From: Demequina rhizosphaerae
GTDB taxonomy: Bacteria; Actinomycetota; Actinomycetes; Actinomycetales; Demequinaceae
Direction of reading: 5' to 3'
Length of the DNA: 64,000 nucleotides
NCBI RefSeq assembly: GCF_000971255.1
Contig: NZ_BBMC01000005.1
Coordinates: forward strand, 1 to 64,000
Shown: positions 61,898 to 64,000 of the stretch, one piece after another
Layout: each line of letters starts with the position of its first letter
How positions within the stretch are numbered: position 1 is the first letter of the stretch
Notes under the pieces: generated by a model
What the model saw: only the letters and a program-made list of their open reading frames with translations
Database searches by the model: none
What the model was told of the DNA's origin: nothing
Translations under genes and position numbers: made by a program

Positions 61898-61940
61898 CGA
61901 CCGGCGCATCGTCCCCGGCGGAGGGACGATGCGCCGGTCG
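61898..61940 (-). terminator. perfect 18-bp hairpin between binding-protein and permease genes
   Basis: 61898-61915 and 61923-61940 are perfect inverted repeats with a 7-base loop. Each arm contains one copy of the decamer GGACGATGCG. It would partly terminate or stabilise the mRNA after the binding-protein gene, giving more binding protein than permease, as is common in ABC operons. Confidence 0.8.
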
Positions 61941-61946
61941 GCCTCG

Positions 61947-62861
61947 CTAGGCCGGGTTGACCTCGGCGGTGGTGAGCATGCCGTCGGCGGCGCCCCACGC
62001 GTCGAGGATCGACTTCAGCGTGCCATCGTCCATGAGGCCCTGCAGGGCGGCGGCGACGGCGTCGGTGGCCTCGGAGCCCTGCGCGGTGACGACGCCCTGA
62101 GGGGCGGTCGCGAACGCGTCGCCGAGCTGCTCGAGCTTGTCGCCGGTCTGGGTGACGGCGTAGCCGATGATCGGCGAGTCCGCGAAGAGCACGTCGGCCT
62201 TGCCTCCGACCACGTTGGTGGCCGCGTCGGCGTTCGAGTCGTACGTGAGGATCTCGAGCGCGTCCTTGCCGGCGGCCTCGCAGTCGGCGGCCATCTGCAT
62301 GGCCTCGTCCTGCTGGATCGTGCCGGTCTGGAGCGCGACGGTCGCGCCGCAGAGGTCGTCGGCGGAGATGCCGGCGGGGTTGCCGGCGGCGACCGCGAAG
62401 GCCTCGCCCACGGACAGGTACGAGGTCATGTCGGCGACCTCGACGCGCTCGGGGGTGATGGTGAAGGACGAGATGCCGGCGTCGTACTTGGTGCCGATGC
62501 CCGGGATGATCGAGTCGAACGCCGCCGACTCGATGTCGACCTCGAGGCCAAGCGCGGCGGCGACCGCGGCGGCGATGTCGACGTCGTAGCCGATCGGGGT
62601 GGTGCCGTCGACGTCGAGGTACTCGGCCGGGGCGTACGACGTCTCCATGCCCACGCGCAGCGTGCCGCGGTCCGCGATGTCGGCCGGCAGCAGCGCGGCG
62701 GCCTCCTCGTTGACGGCGACGGTGGCGACGTCGAACGCGTCCGCGGTCGCGGAGGCGCCGGCGGACGAGCCGGTCGCGGCGGTCTCCTGCGACGCGTACG
62801 TGCAGGCGGACAGCGAGGCCGCGGTCATCGCCGCGAGCATCACGAGGGCAGGCTTGCGCAT
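61947..62861 (-). CDS. amino-acid ABC transporter substrate-binding lipoprotein
   Basis: 304 residues from the ATG at 62861. The lipobox LSAC directs lipid anchoring. The SBP_bac_3 fold is clear: [18 protein letters not shown] near the start of the mature part, then [20 protein letters not shown] single first gene of the transporter operon. The triple ATGCAT operator 100 bp upstream ties it to arginine. Confidence 0.93.
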   Translation of the reverse strand: MRKPALVMLAAMTAASLSACTYASQETAATGSSAGASATADAFDVATVAVNEEAAALLPADIADRGTLRVGMETSYAPAEYLDVDGTTPIGYDVDIAAAVAAALGLEVDIESAAFDSIIPGIGTKYDAGISSFTITPERVEVADMTSYLSVGEAFAVAAGNPAGISADDLCGATVALQTGTIQQDEAMQMAADCEAAGKDALEILTYDSNADAATNVVGGKADVLFADSPIIGYAVTQTGDKLEQLGDAFATAPQGVVTAQGSEATDAVAAALQGLMDDGTLKSILDAWGAADGMLTTAEVNPA

Positions 62862-62960
62862 GGGGGTGCTCCTTCGAGGGTGTGAGGGCGCATGGGACCG
62901 CGGGTCCGGGGTGGGGACTCCCGCGGGCGCCGCGCTGGCGGTGACGCCCGGCGGCGGTTC

Positions 62961-62986
62961 ATGCATCGCTATGCATCATTATGCAT
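62961..62986 (-). promoter_or_regulatory. ArgR operator (triple half-site) before the ABC transporter
   Basis: Three perfect ATGCAT half-sites, at 62961-62966, 62971-62976 and 62981-62986, repeat every 10 bp. The spacing is the same as at argC. No other ATGCAT triplet was noticed in the window. The rest of the 62862-63089 gap has no gene. Confidence 0.85.
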
Positions 62987-63089
62987 GACTCCAGCCGGGA
63001 CCCTGGGCCGCTTCGGCGTTTTCGCAGTCTCATCAGGGACGATGCGGTGGTAGCGTCCGGGGCACGCGCGACCGCATCGGGGGGATGGG

Positions 63090-64000
63090 ATGGCGGAGTT
63101 CTGGGAACCGGGGTGGACGGATCCGCACGCCCCGCCGCCGCCCACGCAGGCGCCGCCTCGTCTCGCGCCCACGGTCGCGACCGCGTACGCGCCGCATCAT
63201 CCCGCTCCCCCGCGCCGCTCGAGGCGTTCGGGATGGATCGCCGCCGCCCTCGTCGCCGCGGCCTACGGAGCGTGGCACTGGGGCGACCTCGCCGCGGTCG
63301 TCGACGCGCTGCCCTTCGGGCCCCAGCCGGCCTACGCGCTGCCCGCGGTCGAGACGCTGTCGGCGGAGGCGCCCGCGGAGGGCTACGCGGTCTTCGGCAG
63401 CGACGACCTGGTGCGCCACCTCGAGCGCGAGCTCATGGCCCACACCGCGCGCATCGACGTGACCGCGTGGGTGCGGCTCGACGACGACTTCGACGCGGTC
63501 TGGGACGCGTGGGACGAGGCGGTCGCCCAGAACCCGTACCTGTACGTCGACACGGGGCACGCGTACCGGGTGCCGGGTCGCGTCGAGCTGCGCCCCACCT
63601 ACACGTATTCGGCCCGCGAATCCGAGCGGCGCCGCGCGCTCACGGTGTCGGCGGCGCGGGCCGGCCTCGCGGCGGCGGGCGTGGCGGAGGCCCCCGACGA
63701 CGCGGCCAAGGTGGGGCTCATCTACGACTACATCGCGGCCGTCGCGGAGTACGACGACGACGCCGCGGAGGAGATCGAGCAGGACATCTCGTCCGGGCGC
63801 GTCGACCACTCGCAGGAGGCGTACGCGATCCTCGTCGACGGCTACGCGGTGTGCGCCGGCTACTCGAAGGCCTTCATCGCGATGGCGCACGAGGCGGGCC
63901 TCGAGGCCGTCGAGGTGACGGGCTCGGACACCGCGGGACGCTTCGGCGGCTCGCACGCGTGGAACAAGGTGCGGGTGGACGGGCGCTGGCTGCTCGTGGA
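63090..64000 (+). CDS. transglutaminase-like protein, 3' end cut by the window
   Basis: An open frame from the ATG at 63090 to the window edge, at least 303 residues. A Pro-rich cytoplasmic N-terminus, one membrane helix near 48-63, then an extracytoplasmic region. The transglutaminase-like core has the catalytic Cys in DGYAVCAGYSKAF and the His in SHAWNKV; the third (Asp) residue lies just past the edge. It is probably a surface protease- or amidase-like enzyme or an inactive homologue. Confidence 0.78.
   Translation, partial: MAEFWEPGWTDPHAPPPPTQAPPRLAPTVATAYAPHHPAPPRRSRRSGWIAAALVAAAYGAWHWGDLAAVVDALPFGPQPAYALPAVETLSAEAPAEGYAVFGSDDLVRHLERELMAHTARIDVTAWVRLDDDFDAVWDAWDEAVAQNPYLYVDTGHAYRVPGRVELRPTYTYSARESERRRALTVSAARAGLAAAGVAEAPDDAAKVGLIYDYIAAVAEYDDDAAEEIEQDISSGRVDHSQEAYAILVDGYAVCAGYSKAFIAMAHEAGLEAVEVTGSDTAGRFGGSHAWNKVRVDGRWLLV

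Overview
The window is high-GC DNA (roughly 70% or more G+C) from an actinobacterium, most likely Micrococcales (Cellulomonadaceae/Demequinaceae-like). The evidence is the partial 16S rRNA at the left edge, the argCJBDFRGH gene order, many GTG starts, tight ATGA/GTGA gene overlaps, a DUF222 HNH endonuclease and an LpqC-type esterase. Species cannot be fixed from this window alone.

Layout: (1) 1-810, 5' end of a 16S rRNA gene on the minus strand with its leader and two candidate promoters. (2) 870-5639, tyrS, a P-loop uridine-kinase-like protein, an ABM monooxygenase, a YbaK/EbsC deacylase and a secreted NlpC/P60 protein with FG-GAP repeats. (3) 5701-14210, a complete arginine operon on the minus strand, argC-J-B-D-F-R-G-H, preceded by a triple ArgR half-site. 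(4) 14234-21862, oxidoreductases, an acetyltransferase, an epimerase and a DUF222 HNH endonuclease gene split by a ~0.5 kb lower-GC insert. (5) 21975-27064, a macro-domain protein and three pentose-phosphate genes (tal, zwf, gnd). (6) 27072-35753, a carbohydrate locus with an esterase, a membrane-anchored GH3 enzyme of inverted domain order, a classical GH3 and a TetR regulator flanked by two near-identical operators. (7) 36185-46681, a radical SAM gene cut in two by a 9.4 kb integrated element. (8) 46734-59772, housekeeping and accessory genes, including a PEPCK-like protein, a cation P-type ATPase and two APH-like kinases. (9) 60146-62986, a polar amino-acid ABC transporter with the same triple ArgR operator as argC, so probably an arginine importer of the same regulon. 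(10) 63090 to the right edge, a transglutaminase-like protein that runs off the window.

The most unusual object is the 37052-46465 element. It has a large serine integrase, a scaffold-like protein, a P22-like major capsid protein, a small connector-like protein and two sister 52-residue zinc-finger proteins. It also carries a TIR-domain protein beside a small helical protein with an RX4H motif, plus several orphans. I find no terminase, portal, protease, tail, lysis or replication gene. This looks like a minimal capsid-forming phage satellite with a defence cargo. Its insertion point lies in the codons for the CX3CX2C iron-sulfur motif of the radical SAM gene, with a 4-bp common core.

A second, genome-scale signal is the decamer GGACGATGCG. 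I count about 26 exact copies on both strands outside the element and none inside it. Two inverted copies form a perfect 18-bp hairpin in the arginine transporter operon. This resembles the behaviour of DNA uptake sequences or another selected chromosomal motif.
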